Assembly: GCA_004194705.1 (NCBI GenBank)
Contig: SADC01001285.1
Coordinates: 248,001 to 312,000 of the forward strand
Source: Ditylenchus dipsaci
Taxonomy: Eukaryota; Nematoda; Chromadorea; Rhabditida; Anguinidae
Reading direction: 5' to 3'
DNA length: 64,000 nucleotides
Under the pieces are notes generated by a model. It saw nothing but the letters and a program-made list of their open reading frames with translations. It searched no databases and was not told the DNA's origin. The translations under genes and the position numbers were made by a program. Shown one piece after another: positions 23,228-32,557 of the stretch; the first letter of the stretch is position 1, and every line of letters starts with the position of its first letter.

Positions 23228-23672
23228 TATAGTTCTCGAAAACATCAAATTTGATGCTGAGCATCAAAATTGATGTTTTTGACTTTAAACACATATTTTT
23301 CATAGATTTTAATTTCTTATCTCAAATATTTTTACACCATCTTGTAGCTGAGATTTTTCTCTATCGATTCTGTGGTCAAACATTTTAGTTACAAATAATT
23401 TATGGAGAAATCACACTAAAAATGAGGTAAAAAACCACTGAAAAAGACTGAATTAAAAAACTTGGTTTTTACCTCATTTTTGGTGTGATTTCCCCAAAAA
23501 TTATATTTGACTATGGTGTTTGACCACTCAATCGATAGAGAAAAATCTCAGCTACAAGCTGGTGTAAAAATATTTGAGATAAGAAATCAAAATCTATGAA
23601 AAATATGTGTTTGAAGTCAAAAACACCGAATTTTGATGCTCAGCATCAAATTTGATGTTTTTGAGAACTATA
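23228..23672. mobile_element. 445-bp palindromic MITE with 8-bp target duplication
   Basis: Ends TATAGTTCTCGAAAACATCA and its imperfect complement TGATGTTTTTGAGAACTATA. It is flanked by GTTCTCGA at 23220-23227 and 23673-23680. Cassette A reads GGTTGTCGACACG at 9091-9103 with a single copy, the empty site. Arms also match internally (ATTTGAGATAAGAAATYAAA). Confidence 0.85.
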
Positions 23673-24474
23673 GTTCTCGACACGAAATCAACAATTTTTA
23701 AAATTTTTTGTGTGAAATTCAGGGGTGGGCAAAGACTAGATGGCTGGAGATCCACTCCGGAATGGCCAAAGGGCCAAAATTATTGGTTTTCCGGCGGTAT
23801 AATAAAGAGGGGGAGGGTAAACGTTCTGAGAAAAATCGATTAAGCGGATCAGATTTCGGGTCCGATCGGTTAAATCGCTCAGAATTCCAGGTCCATGGTG
23901 GTTTTGGGTAGTTCAGGGTAAATTTGTGGGCGAATAAGCCCATCGGACCCGAAATCTGATCCGTTCAATCGATTTTCCTCAAAAAAGTTCTATGTTCAAT
24001 TTTTGTGGCCAAAAAATTTTTAAATGAGAGGGGAAACGGCCCTTCTAATTGAAGTGAAATTAAAACTTACTGTTAATAAGAAAATATTTTAACACCGGTG
24101 CAGGGTAAGCGAGCGTGTGTTAGGACGGACTTAAAGATGTTTCCCAAACTACGAAAAGGTAAGAAAAACATGTTTGGTGAAAAACAGCCATTTTTAAGAT
24201 TACCCCGGCATGGATACTTACGTACTTCTTTTCAGGTATAAGGTCCTAGATATTACCATCTCCAACCTAGATACCTGGGTCTTGATACCACCACCTAGGC
24301 AATACTACCTGGACTTGAAACCTTTACACCGCCGGGGTACAACCACCTAGGTACACAGATCAATCAACGCTGGCGCAGCTAGTTAGGTCAGAAGATGTGT
24401 TTTTGAACGTTGAGATACCATACAGGTAATTAGTGTACCTTTAGATAGTCGGGGTAATACGTAGTAGGCATACT

Positions 24475-24548
24475 AGCCGCCAGTTGGGGGCCGCCAGTTG
24501 GGATGGCCGCCAGTCGGGGGCCGCCAGTTGGGATGGCCGCCAGTTGAC
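24475..24548 (+). repeat. GGCCGCCAGTTGGG variable-number repeat, five units
   Basis: Expanded relative to three units at 9894-9940; the rest of the surrounding 2 kb is almost identical. Confidence 0.85.
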
Positions 24549-24705
24549 CCTCGTTCTCGTGTTATTGGTTAGGTTTACGCGTCTAGTTTTTTTTAACCGA
24601 CTCTATTTAAGAAACTTTGGCCCCTGCTTTGGCACGTATCACTCAAGCTATGCAGGTGATTATGATTTTTAAGAAACTCTTTCATTTTTTCTGTGCTCCT
24701 TTTAG

Positions 24706-25056
24706 GCAAACATCGCTGCAGTGGATGTTTTTAAAAACATTGACGAAACTCAGGTCAGGTTGCGACAGAAGTTGAAAGTTCCCGTCATATCGGTCGAGTA
24801 GAATGCCTTGGCGCTTCCGAGAACTGTGTGTACTTCTGTAAAATCCGTTGGCATAAGCACCGATGAGCGGAAGCAAGAAGCGAAGCAGCTTGTGAGAGTG
24901 CGCAAGACCCCGTGTGACAATATATGGTGATTTTTTGTCGTATCTGTTAATTTGTGGTTGCAACTGCGTCATAAAATGTGACAACATAGATTCTTTAAGG
25001 TCTTTGGCAATGTTTCTGCTTCTCTTGATGATCTTTCCTCGTGGTCTTCGGATGTC
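24706..25056 (+). pseudogene. GTPase-like family C-terminal remnant, cassette B
   Basis: Same content as 10090-10440, including the in-frame TAG before NALALPRTVCTSVKSVGIST. Because both copies share the stop, it predates the A/B duplication or reflects a real gene end. Confidence 0.45.
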
Positions 25057-25911
25057 GGAAGCTGTGCAAGGTAACTACTACGCCGACAGTACTTGAAGGA
25101 CAAGCATTTTAACGTGCCTCAAATTTAGCGCAAACCCTGGATTACAACAGAATTCGCAACACCAGAAACCGTAAGTCGGAAAGTTTGTCTGGAAAACGAA
25201 AATGTCCAGCCTTTTGTTTATTCTGAATGTGTTTTAGGCTGGTCAGCAACGCTCTAGTTTTCATTTTAGTCACATTTGGCTTGATGTGCTTCCTTGGGTA
25301 TGTTTATGCTGATATTTACGCATGCAGCAATATAACACTAAATTGTTTTAGCTACGTGATTATCTATGCAGTGGATCCGACTGATAAAATACGGCTAGCA
25401 GCGCTGTCCGCTGCAAGTGCAATATTGATTGGTTACTCGATTTGCCTAAAAATATCTAAACCTTCGTAACTTTTTTTGGGAATTTTCTTATTGTTTTTAC
25501 TCTTCATGCATTTCAGTGATGCTCGAGTGTATTTAATTAAAGTTCTGGTTCCTATGTCCATGTATTATGCAGCTGTTGGGGTTCATGAGATTCTCGTAGA
25601 CAAAACGAGGACTTTTCAGTTCGTGGTAGCATCGAGAGGATTACTGATTCTGTTGTGGAGTTTCTGCGTATTGGCTATTAGATATCATGCTGGAGAAGAT
25701 CCAATGAACGAATTCGGCTCAATTTATCTCTTCTTCGTAACTCTATTTTTCAGCCACTTTACAACATTTTACACTACTCAGGTATTTAATTGTCCTTGTT
25801 TTTTGTGAGTTCTTAAAACAAATAGTTTAGCCACAACAAGTACAAAAAGAGGATCAGCCTCAGCCGGTAACATCTTTTTTCTTTATATGCGTCCTCATCA
25901 AAATAATTTGA
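25008..25911 (+). CDS. Multi-pass membrane protein of unknown family, cassette B (best-preserved copy)
   Basis: Exons about 25008-25070, 25129-25170, 25238-25465, 25517-25781 and 25831-25911 (stop after PQQVQKEDQPQP...LIKII). From 25238 on, the frame is open: LVSNALVFILVTFGLMCFLG, YVIIYAVDPTDKIRLAALSA, then across the intron SDARVYLIKVLVPMSMYYAA and RGLLILLWSFCVLAIRYHAG. About five predicted membrane helices; the last exon gives a charged tail. The second exon is 42 nt, one short of the 43 nt in A and C, so the model is out of phase there: this could be an assembly indel or a fourth dead copy. Splice sites gtaagt (25171) and tttcag (25516) are strong. Function is unknown. Confidence 0.5.
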
Positions 25912-25940
25912 CACCTGTCACATTTCGAGTTTGTGGTTGA

Positions 25941-26053
25941 AATTGCGCTCCAGAATGTGGAAGGACTATTTGTGTGTAGGAATGATTGTTTTTAGTACTA
26001 TTCTCACGACACTGTTTGTTGTATTCATTGCAATTCCCTCGTTTTACGAATAA
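25941..26053 (+). pseudogene. Truncated F-box family gene: coiled-coil/TM end only
   Basis: The leader of the F-box gene (CACATTTCGAGTTTGTGGTT) jumps at 25940/25941 directly into the last exon (KLRSRMWKDYLCVGMIVFST ... YE stop). The F-box exon and intron are deleted. Junction repeats: TTGA|AATTGCG. Confidence 0.75.
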
Positions 26054-27132
26054 AATGTCATGAATATTTCATGAAACGTTTCAATAGTGGTAATGTTTTG
26101 AAAGGGGGGTGCCCGTCCAGATGCGCATATTTTGAACTCTCAAGTTCGATTACCAGTGGTGCACACCCTTTTTTGTAACCTTTTATTTACAAGTTTGATG
26201 TCAAAATGATTCTCACACTCCTGGCTATCTAACAAAAATATTAGCGCAGGGTTTCATACCTACTGTAACTGATTCACAGGCAAAAAACTTGCTGTGTTTT
26301 TGAAAATCGATCATTTTCAGTGTTTTTTCTACACATCAAACGTTTCATATACCAAAACGTAGCTAAGATTCTGGGCTTTAATTTGAGTCATCATACAGAG
26401 GAAAACAAACTCGAGTCGTGATTTAAATTTGACAAACATTCAACAATACCGAATTCCTTGCCATCCTACCCTGTCCCACAACTCTTCAGTATTAGTTTTG
26501 GAACTGACGGTTTTTTGCAGTTTTGATTTACATGATCATCCAAAACCTTACACTCAAAATGTTTTTCTGCTTCTTGCGTCATTTTCAGTGTATGGTTGTG
26601 AATGATCATGTGAATTAAAGGGCAAATTTTTTTATTGTCGCCGAATGACTTTTTTTGTCGCCGAAATAATTCTTATTGTCGCCGACAAACATTCAAACCC
26701 GGCAAAGCCCCCCAAAGTTTTCAAAAATCGGGTTAAAAAAAATGTTTTATAACCCGTAACCCTCAAGGTGAACAGCCCATCCAGTAACCTAGGTGCTCCG
26801 ATATTTTAGTCTTTTATTTTTCTTCTATTTATCCGATTACGCCGACAATCTTTTTTTTTGTCGCCGAAAGTTATAGCATTTCACACGACCCCGGTAATTA
26901 ACTGCCCTTGTTTTTTTTATTTTCTTAAAACAAATAGTTTAGCATCAACAAATACAAAAAGAGGATCAGCCTCAGCCGGTAACATCTTTTTCTCTATATG
27001 CATCCTCATCAAAATAATTTGACACCTGTCACATTTTGAGTTTGTGGTTGACATTGCTATGTCCCTTATTTGCTGCAATATTAATTGACTGCACAACGTT
27101 CTAAATATTTTGCCTAACTACAATCTTCTGCG

Positions 27133-27577
27133 ATGGCTAATAACTCTTTGCCCATTGAAATATTTCATGAAATGTTTCAATTTATTGATCCCTATGTATT
27201 TTTGGATCTCCTTCTTGTTTCCACTGCATTCTCCAACTTTACAAGTCGTGCCATATCAGAGGCTGAGGTTGTTTTCAATGCTAGCAACTTTTCAAAATAC
27301 GTATTGATAATCAACATCCAAAATATTATGAGGCTTTTTTCAGATGTTCATAGCTCCCTTTTTGTAATTCTCATAAATAAGTTTTCAGGCAAACATGAGA
27401 GAAATGGGAAGAGAGCTCCAGGAAGTGAAGAAGGCCAACTTGACTTTGAGAGACGATATTAAGAAATTGCGCTCCAGAATGTGGAAGGACTATTTGTGTG
27501 TAGGAATGATTGTTTTTAGTACTATTCTCACGACACTGTTTGTTGTATTCATTGCAATTCCGTCGTTTTACGAATAA
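27133..27577 (+). CDS. Small F-box / coiled-coil / tail-anchor protein, copy B
   Basis: Exons 27133-27345 and 27389-27577 join in phase to 133 residues, the same architecture as copy A: F-box (SLPIEIFHEMFQFIDPYVFL), charged coil (REMGRELQEVKKANLTLRDD IKKLRSRMW), membrane helix (VGMIVFSTILTTLFVVFIAI) and SFYE end. The F-box exon is identical to copy A at the protein level, while the second exon has about a dozen substitutions. Upstream bases 26875-27060 match the end of the cassette C membrane gene, so this copy was joined to a different neighbour. It is intact and a plausible expressed gene. Confidence 0.5.
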
Positions 27578-27728
27578 AGTGTTATAAATATTTCATGAAA
27601 CGTTTCAATAGTGGTAATGTTTGATATGAAATTTCCGTTGTTTGCTGTCATGGTTAACCTGAACTCAAATTTATTTTGGTCGGACTCTTGCCTTGGCCTC
27701 AATGTCGGTGAGAAGTCACTGCCAAGCC

Positions 27729-27925
27729 TACTTGAAGGGCTCGGAGTCTGGATGATTCGAAGGGTTCGGAGTCTGGATAACTTGAAGGGTTCGGAGTCTG
27801 GATAACTTGAAATGCTCGCAGTCTGGATTACTTGGAGGGCTCAGAGTCTGGATAACTCGAATGGCTCGGATTCTGGATGATTTGAAGGGTTCGGAGTCTG
27901 GATAAGCTTGAAGTACTAGGAAACT
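27729..27925. repeat. Minisatellite, 27-30 bp unit
   Basis: Seven units of CTTGAAGGGYTCGGAGTCTG GATRA, lying in the 1-kb stretch (27721-28752) that cassette A lacks. Confidence 0.9.
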
Positions 27926-28496
27926 GGATGCCTTTTGGCTTATCATGAGTACCCGGGTATCAAGAAAAGATAGACTTTGAACATGGTTCTATTGTTTGGG
28001 GACTACCGCAAAGTTTTATATTCATTTACGCTGTTTTTGTTTCGAATATTATGGTATACGGAAGACTATAAAAGGCCAAGGAGTGAATTCTACAGATTTA
28101 ATTCACTTTTCAGCTGTAACGGCACGCCAGAGCCGTGCTCGGTCTCTCTAGTAACGCCAAAAAGCAGGGCTACATTTTGAGTGTAAGGTTGCAAATGAAT
28201 ATGTGGCTACTAAGGGCTACTAAGTAAATAACCAAATACCTTCGTAAACAGCTATCCGGCTGCATAATCCAAAAATTTTGGATGCAGCTAAAAGTACTCA
28301 AAAGCCCCTTTATCTAACTAAGGTCATGCGCTGAACATGGTTTCATGGTACTAAAACAGAGAGTTTACTAGCAAAACGCCATTGCTAAGCTGGGTAAATG
28401 ACTCGAAAGGGTGTTCATCTCTAATCCACCTCTAAAGGTATCCATTCCTGAGACCAGGTCTAAAGAGTTGGATTCACAAGTTCAATATCTCATTTA

Positions 28497-28747
28497 CCGT
28501 ATTTCCTCTAATAGCTCACCCTGCTCTAATAACTCACCCCCCTCAACTTTGAGGGCCTGTATCTCAGCTCGGAACAAATATTTTGCAAAGCTGTTTATTG
28601 CGTTTTCTTAATTCCCACGAGCTCTACCGATTCCAGTTTTTAAATTTAATATTTTCACCCAAAAATCTCGAGTTCGACCCCAAATTTTTCCAATTTTCAG
28701 CGATCCAAAAAATAACTCACCCGGGTGAGTTATTAGAGGAAATACGG
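28497..28747. mobile_element. CCGTATTT MITE, copy 1 (251 bp)
   Basis: Ends CCGTATTTCCTCTAATAGCT and AGTTATTAGAGGAAATACGG, TA on both sides (28495-28496, 28748-28749). The interior block GTATCTCAGCT...TTGCGTTTTCTTAAT recurs inverted in the copy at 48099-48341. The ends resemble those of the pogo-like element at 57105-58554. Confidence 0.85.
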
Positions 28748-29049
28748 TAATTACAATTTATTTTGCTTATTTCATCCCACCTCACTTATTCGAACTAGAA
28801 ATCTCAACTCAGCTTGAACTAAGTTCTGAATTAAGTCGAGAAACATGTTTGAGGCCTTCCTATGCGTCAAACTATCTTACGCCTAAAGCTTCGTCTAAAA
28901 ACCGAGTTTGAGTCAGAAAAAGTTGGGATGAAATGATTGGGATAAAAAGTGTGTACGGTACTATCACTGCAAGCGCAGGTGTGCTGCTGCAGCAACCTGA
29001 AATTCAGGGCCTTAGCTGGTCGTGCTCAGGTGCTGTTACCTAAGTGCTA

Positions 29050-29765
29050 GTTAACAGCAGTGTTGCTTTCTTTACAAATTTTTGTGTACGAAAATTTTCA
29101 TTTTTGTAAACACAAGAAAGCAAAAATATTGTGTTTTTGTTTTTGAGCATTTATGAAATTTAAATTTTCTCATTTTCATTTCTGTACACAAATGAAAATC
29201 AAAAAATGTTTGTGTACGTTTGTGTACACAAATAAAAAGTCAAAAAGTTTTGTGTAGATTTATGTACACAAATGAAAACCTGAACAACAAAAAGAACAAT
29301 GTTTTATTGCATTAACAATGTGTACTACACTAATAAATTACAAAAACATACTTTCTCGAGAATATTGTGCACGATAACGAGTCATGTTAGAAGCTCGATC
29401 TCATTTTCGGGATTTTAAAACCGGATAAGAACATAGACTTTTTACATTCATGTACTATTACGAGTTTTTTACCAGTATTTCGCTTTTTATTGTGTTGCGT
29501 ACAATACTTTTTCCACTTGTACACAAACATAAACAAAATTTTCAGGGTTTTCATTTGTGTACATAAACCTACACAAAACTTTTTGACTTTTTATTTGTGT
29601 ACACAAAAGTACACAAACATTTCCTGATTTTCATTTGTGTACAGAAATGAAAGTGAGAAATTTAAATTTTTATAAATGTTCAAAAACAAAAACTCGAAAT
29701 CTTTGTGTACATTTGTTTACGAAAATGTAACCGCAACACAAAACATTTGAGAGTTTACATGTGTG
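29050..29765. mobile_element. Palindrome of TGTGTACACAAATGAAAA arms
   Basis: Left arm 29050-29285 is mirrored by 29515-29765, with the same run of TTTGTGTACACAAATGAAAA-type units in inverse. Cassette A keeps only the left arm (12360-12600). Confidence 0.75.
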
Positions 29766-29879
29766 CACAAAACATCACTGGTTACCAGCTATTGGTTGAA
29801 AGGTAGTAATACCTAGATTTTCAGGTGGTTGAACCAGGTGGAAATGTTGTAATACTGCAGGTGGGCTCACACTCTCGGC

Positions 29880-30045
29880 TATCCAACAAATCCCCTTCGG
29901 GGGCGCAGGGGGCTTGCAGTTGAGATGCGCACACCCACATACCTTAGACATAAACCACTCGAAAGTGACTCTGGATGCATAAAACACGTGTACCAGAGCT
30001 TGTTTACGCGGTGGGCCCCAGTATTCAAAACTATGTTCAAAATCT
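29880..30045 (+). repeat. Dispersed CACATACCTTAGACAxAAAC repeat
   Basis: About 150 bp shared with 20028-20200 and 47023-47170, and partly with 14818-14890; includes CACTCGAAAGTGACTCTGGA and CCCAGTATTCAAAACTATGT. Function unknown. Confidence 0.75.
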
Positions 30046-30087
30046 TCCTTTTTGTTCAAAATCGGCGCTTTTTCGGGTAAAATATCG

Positions 30088-30466
30088 ATTAGCGACACTT
30101 TTTGAATTTTTTTTTGCAAATTTCTATCAAAAAATCGTCTATTTTCAAGGCCGCAAATTTCACAAAATCACCCTAATACCGAAATTTCTTTTTGAATCCG
30201 AATCCGCCAATATCAGATCGAAATAATTGTTATAAGCTGAGAAATCTACTAAAGTAGGTAAGTGGTTGCAAAATTTCTGGTATTTCTATTCAAAATAGCT
30301 CTATATCAGCTCATAAATATTATTTAGATCTGATCTCAACGGATTCGGATTTAAGAAGAGATTTTAGCATTAGGAGTGACTTTCTCAAAACTTTCACCTT
30401 GAAAATTGACGATTTTTTTTATTAAAATTCGCAAAAAAATTCAAAAAGTGTCGCTAATCCATAGTC
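30088..30466. mobile_element. Palindromic MITE, GATTAGCGACAC ends
   Basis: GATTAGCGACACTTTTTGAA is mirrored by TTCAAAAAGTGTCGCTAATC. The arms also pair internally (AAATCGTCAATTTTCAAGG). No coding potential. Confidence 0.75.
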
Positions 30467-31320
30467 GTTTTTTTTTTTGGTCCTTTTCCACTTCAATACA
30501 AACCTAAATATCTTTAAAAGTAGTACTCTATCACATGATGTTCTTATTTTTCAAAAAAATCTGATGAAACCAAACCATAACCACCTGAATTTTCGTCCAA
30601 AAGCCCTGGTTTTTGGTATGTTTTTGAGGTCAAATTGTTTTGGCTTGGATTTTGTGATATTCGCTTGTTGTCTTGTGAGTCTTTGCACTAGTTCTGTCGC
30701 ATTTTTCACGCTGATCATTTTGGTATATTGGAAACCAAAAATGTTGAAGAAAGTCGGTTATAAATAAGCTAAAACCAGGAATCCTTCAAATTTCAATACC
30801 AGGAAAACAGCCGAGTTTACTTCTCCTCCTCTAATTTCTGAGTGACTTTTGTTTAATTTTTGTGCTAATTTTTGCCTTATCTTGTAGCTCTTGAATTCCT
30901 CTACAAGTATTGACCAAGCATCATGGAGTTGAACGGCGATATGACACGTTTTGAGCAGCTTGAGTAGAGTTTATCAAGTAAGAAAATTTAGGGTTTGATG
31001 TGGTTTCATATGTGATTCCCTTTCAATGGTTTCATATGTAGGCAAACGACATACCATTCAAAAACCAGGACAAAGCGATTTCTTATGAGCATAAAAGAAA
31101 ATGCTGCGCCAAATAATTTCACTGCTCACCAGCCTTAAGAAAAAAGGTCCATTTTTCAAAGAGTCGTTTTGAAAATTGGAGTAGTTAAGGGCATTGCACA
31201 CAAGTTCAGGGGTCTGATATTGCGATATTCGTGATCAGCAGGTCTGCAAACTCCCAGGTAGTCAAAAGTTACAGTCCGCCTTTCTCGTGTTAAAAGTTTT
31301 CGGAGCTTTTTCTCAATTTT
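30467..31320. other. No gene recognised
   Basis: AT-rich DNA. A short exon-like frame, MELNGDMTRFEQLE, follows ttgtag at 30888-30967 but ends at once in TAG and has no neighbour to join. A minus-strand frame over 31156-31443 is partly made by the tandem repeat next to it. Confidence 0.4.
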
Positions 31321-31321
31321 A

Positions 31322-31412
31322 TTGAGTTGTAGCCTTTTGTCCGTTTCTTTCGAGTTGTAGCCTTTTGGCGCGTTGTAGCCTCTCGGCCGTTGTAGCCTTT
31401 TGTCCGTGTCCG
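31322..31412. repeat. GTTGTAGCCTTTTGTCCG tandem repeat
   Basis: Four units of 18-28 bp, abutting the left end of the mariner element. Confidence 0.75.
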
Positions 31413-31429
31413 CGAAATAGCATATGGTA

Positions 31430-32357
31430 TTAGGTTGTAACATAAGTTCCCAGCGTTTTTTGGAATTTCAAAATTTTATTGGTGTTTCATAAAAGAAACA
31501 TACATCAACAGTTGCATATCATTCAGTAATGTAGTCTCCATCGTTATTTACCACTTCCTTCCATTTTTCCGGCAATTTGTCGATTCCCTTCCGCCAAAAG
31601 TCACCAGGTCGAGAGTCGAACCAATCTTGAAGCCAATCTTCGAGTTCCTCATTATTTTCAAACGTAACTCCGCGCAAATCATTGGAAAGGCAGAGGAAAA
31701 GATAGTAGTCACTAGGGGCCAGATCGGGAAAGTATGGCGGGTGCAGTAACACTTCCCATCCGAGCTCAAGAAGAGCTTTTTTGACTTTTTTTTTTGACTT
31801 TTTTGCTTTTCCGTAAGCTCGTGGGGGACCCAAGCTCCAAGCCTTTGCACTTTTCCCATAGCCGCAAGGTGACGGGAAATGGTCATTGCATTGCTGTCCA
31901 TCTTCTCAGCCAATTCCCGAGTTGTTTGACGGCCATCCTCCTTCAAAAGAGACTCCAGACGGTCCTCATCAAACTCGACTGGACGGCCGGAGCGGGAAGC
32001 GTCTTCAAGGTCAAAGATGCCCTTTTTGAATTTGGCAAACCATTCACGGGCAGTGCTTTCGCCAATAGCAGCCTCTCCGTACACAGCGCAAATGTCCCGA
32101 GCAGCTTGTGCAGCTTTTTGGCCTCGATTGAAAGCAAAAAGAAGAAGGTGTCGAAAATGTGATTTTTTGTCAACTTGACAATCCATTTCAATTGCCTATA
32201 ACTGATTAAAATTAAAGCACACAAGGGTAAATTATAGCGCGTATGAAAGAGCAAATACAGGGCTTCATTTTGGTAAATAACATGGCACAAGGCCAGCAAT
32301 CATTCGTGTCAGGAGATACCGTCAAATAAAACGCTGGGAACTTATGTTACAACCTAA
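31430..32357 (-). mobile_element. Mariner element, internally deleted (928 bp)
   Basis: Terminal inverted repeats TTAGGTTGTAACATAAGTTC CCAGCG at both ends, flanked by TA (31428-31429, 32358-32359). TTAGGTTG is the usual start of mariner ends and TA the usual target. A full mariner is about 1.3 kb; this one is about 350 bp short and lies next to the last visible PAN2 exon. Confidence 0.92.
31519..32186 (-). pseudogene. Mariner transposase, catalytic core deleted
   Basis: Minus-strand reading. The N-terminal about 130 residues are intact from MDCQVDKKSHFRHLLLFAFN through the paired helix-turn-helix (AAQAARDICAVYGEAAIGES, ISRHLAAMGKVQRLGAWVPH). The sequence then passes through a low-complexity KSQKKKSKK patch at about 31785-31805 and needs a frame change. 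The C-terminal part is recovered: VLLHPPYFPDLAPSDYYLFL, with the third catalytic Asp of the mariner DD34D triad, to the end. The block holding the first two catalytic Asp residues is gone. It cannot encode active transposase, but its ends could be moved by another copy's enzyme. Confidence 0.9.
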
Positions 32358-32557
32358 TACATAGGGGTTGGAAAGTGTTGAAATGCAAAAACGCAAAAAA
32401 GCGTGACGGACTTTACATCCATAATACTACATTTAGATGTAACCCTTTAACGCTACAGCACCAAACAAACACCCAAATACAAACGCCCAATTTTTCTTAA
32501 GAGAGCCTTCTAAATAACCCGTACTCTAATGTCTGCTTATATTAAAAGTAAAACAAC

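Larger units (their letters stand above)
22893..26848. mobile_element. Inverted-repeat-bounded block enclosing cassette B
   Basis: About 95 bp at 22893-22988 (ATCGGATAAATAGAAGAAAA ... GGTTACGGGTTATAAAAC) recur in inverted orientation at 26745-26848. Between them lie the GTPase-like remnant, the multi-pass membrane gene and a truncated F-box gene. No target duplication was seen at the outer ends, so it may be a composite rather than one transposon. Part of the same repeat lies at 6090-6110 plus 6311-6400. Confidence 0.6.

Noticed and set aside
31156..31443. 95-codon minus-strand frame tested as the next PAN2 exon
   Set aside because: Its first third is encoded by the GTTGTAGCC tandem repeat and nothing matches the PAN2 region expected there.
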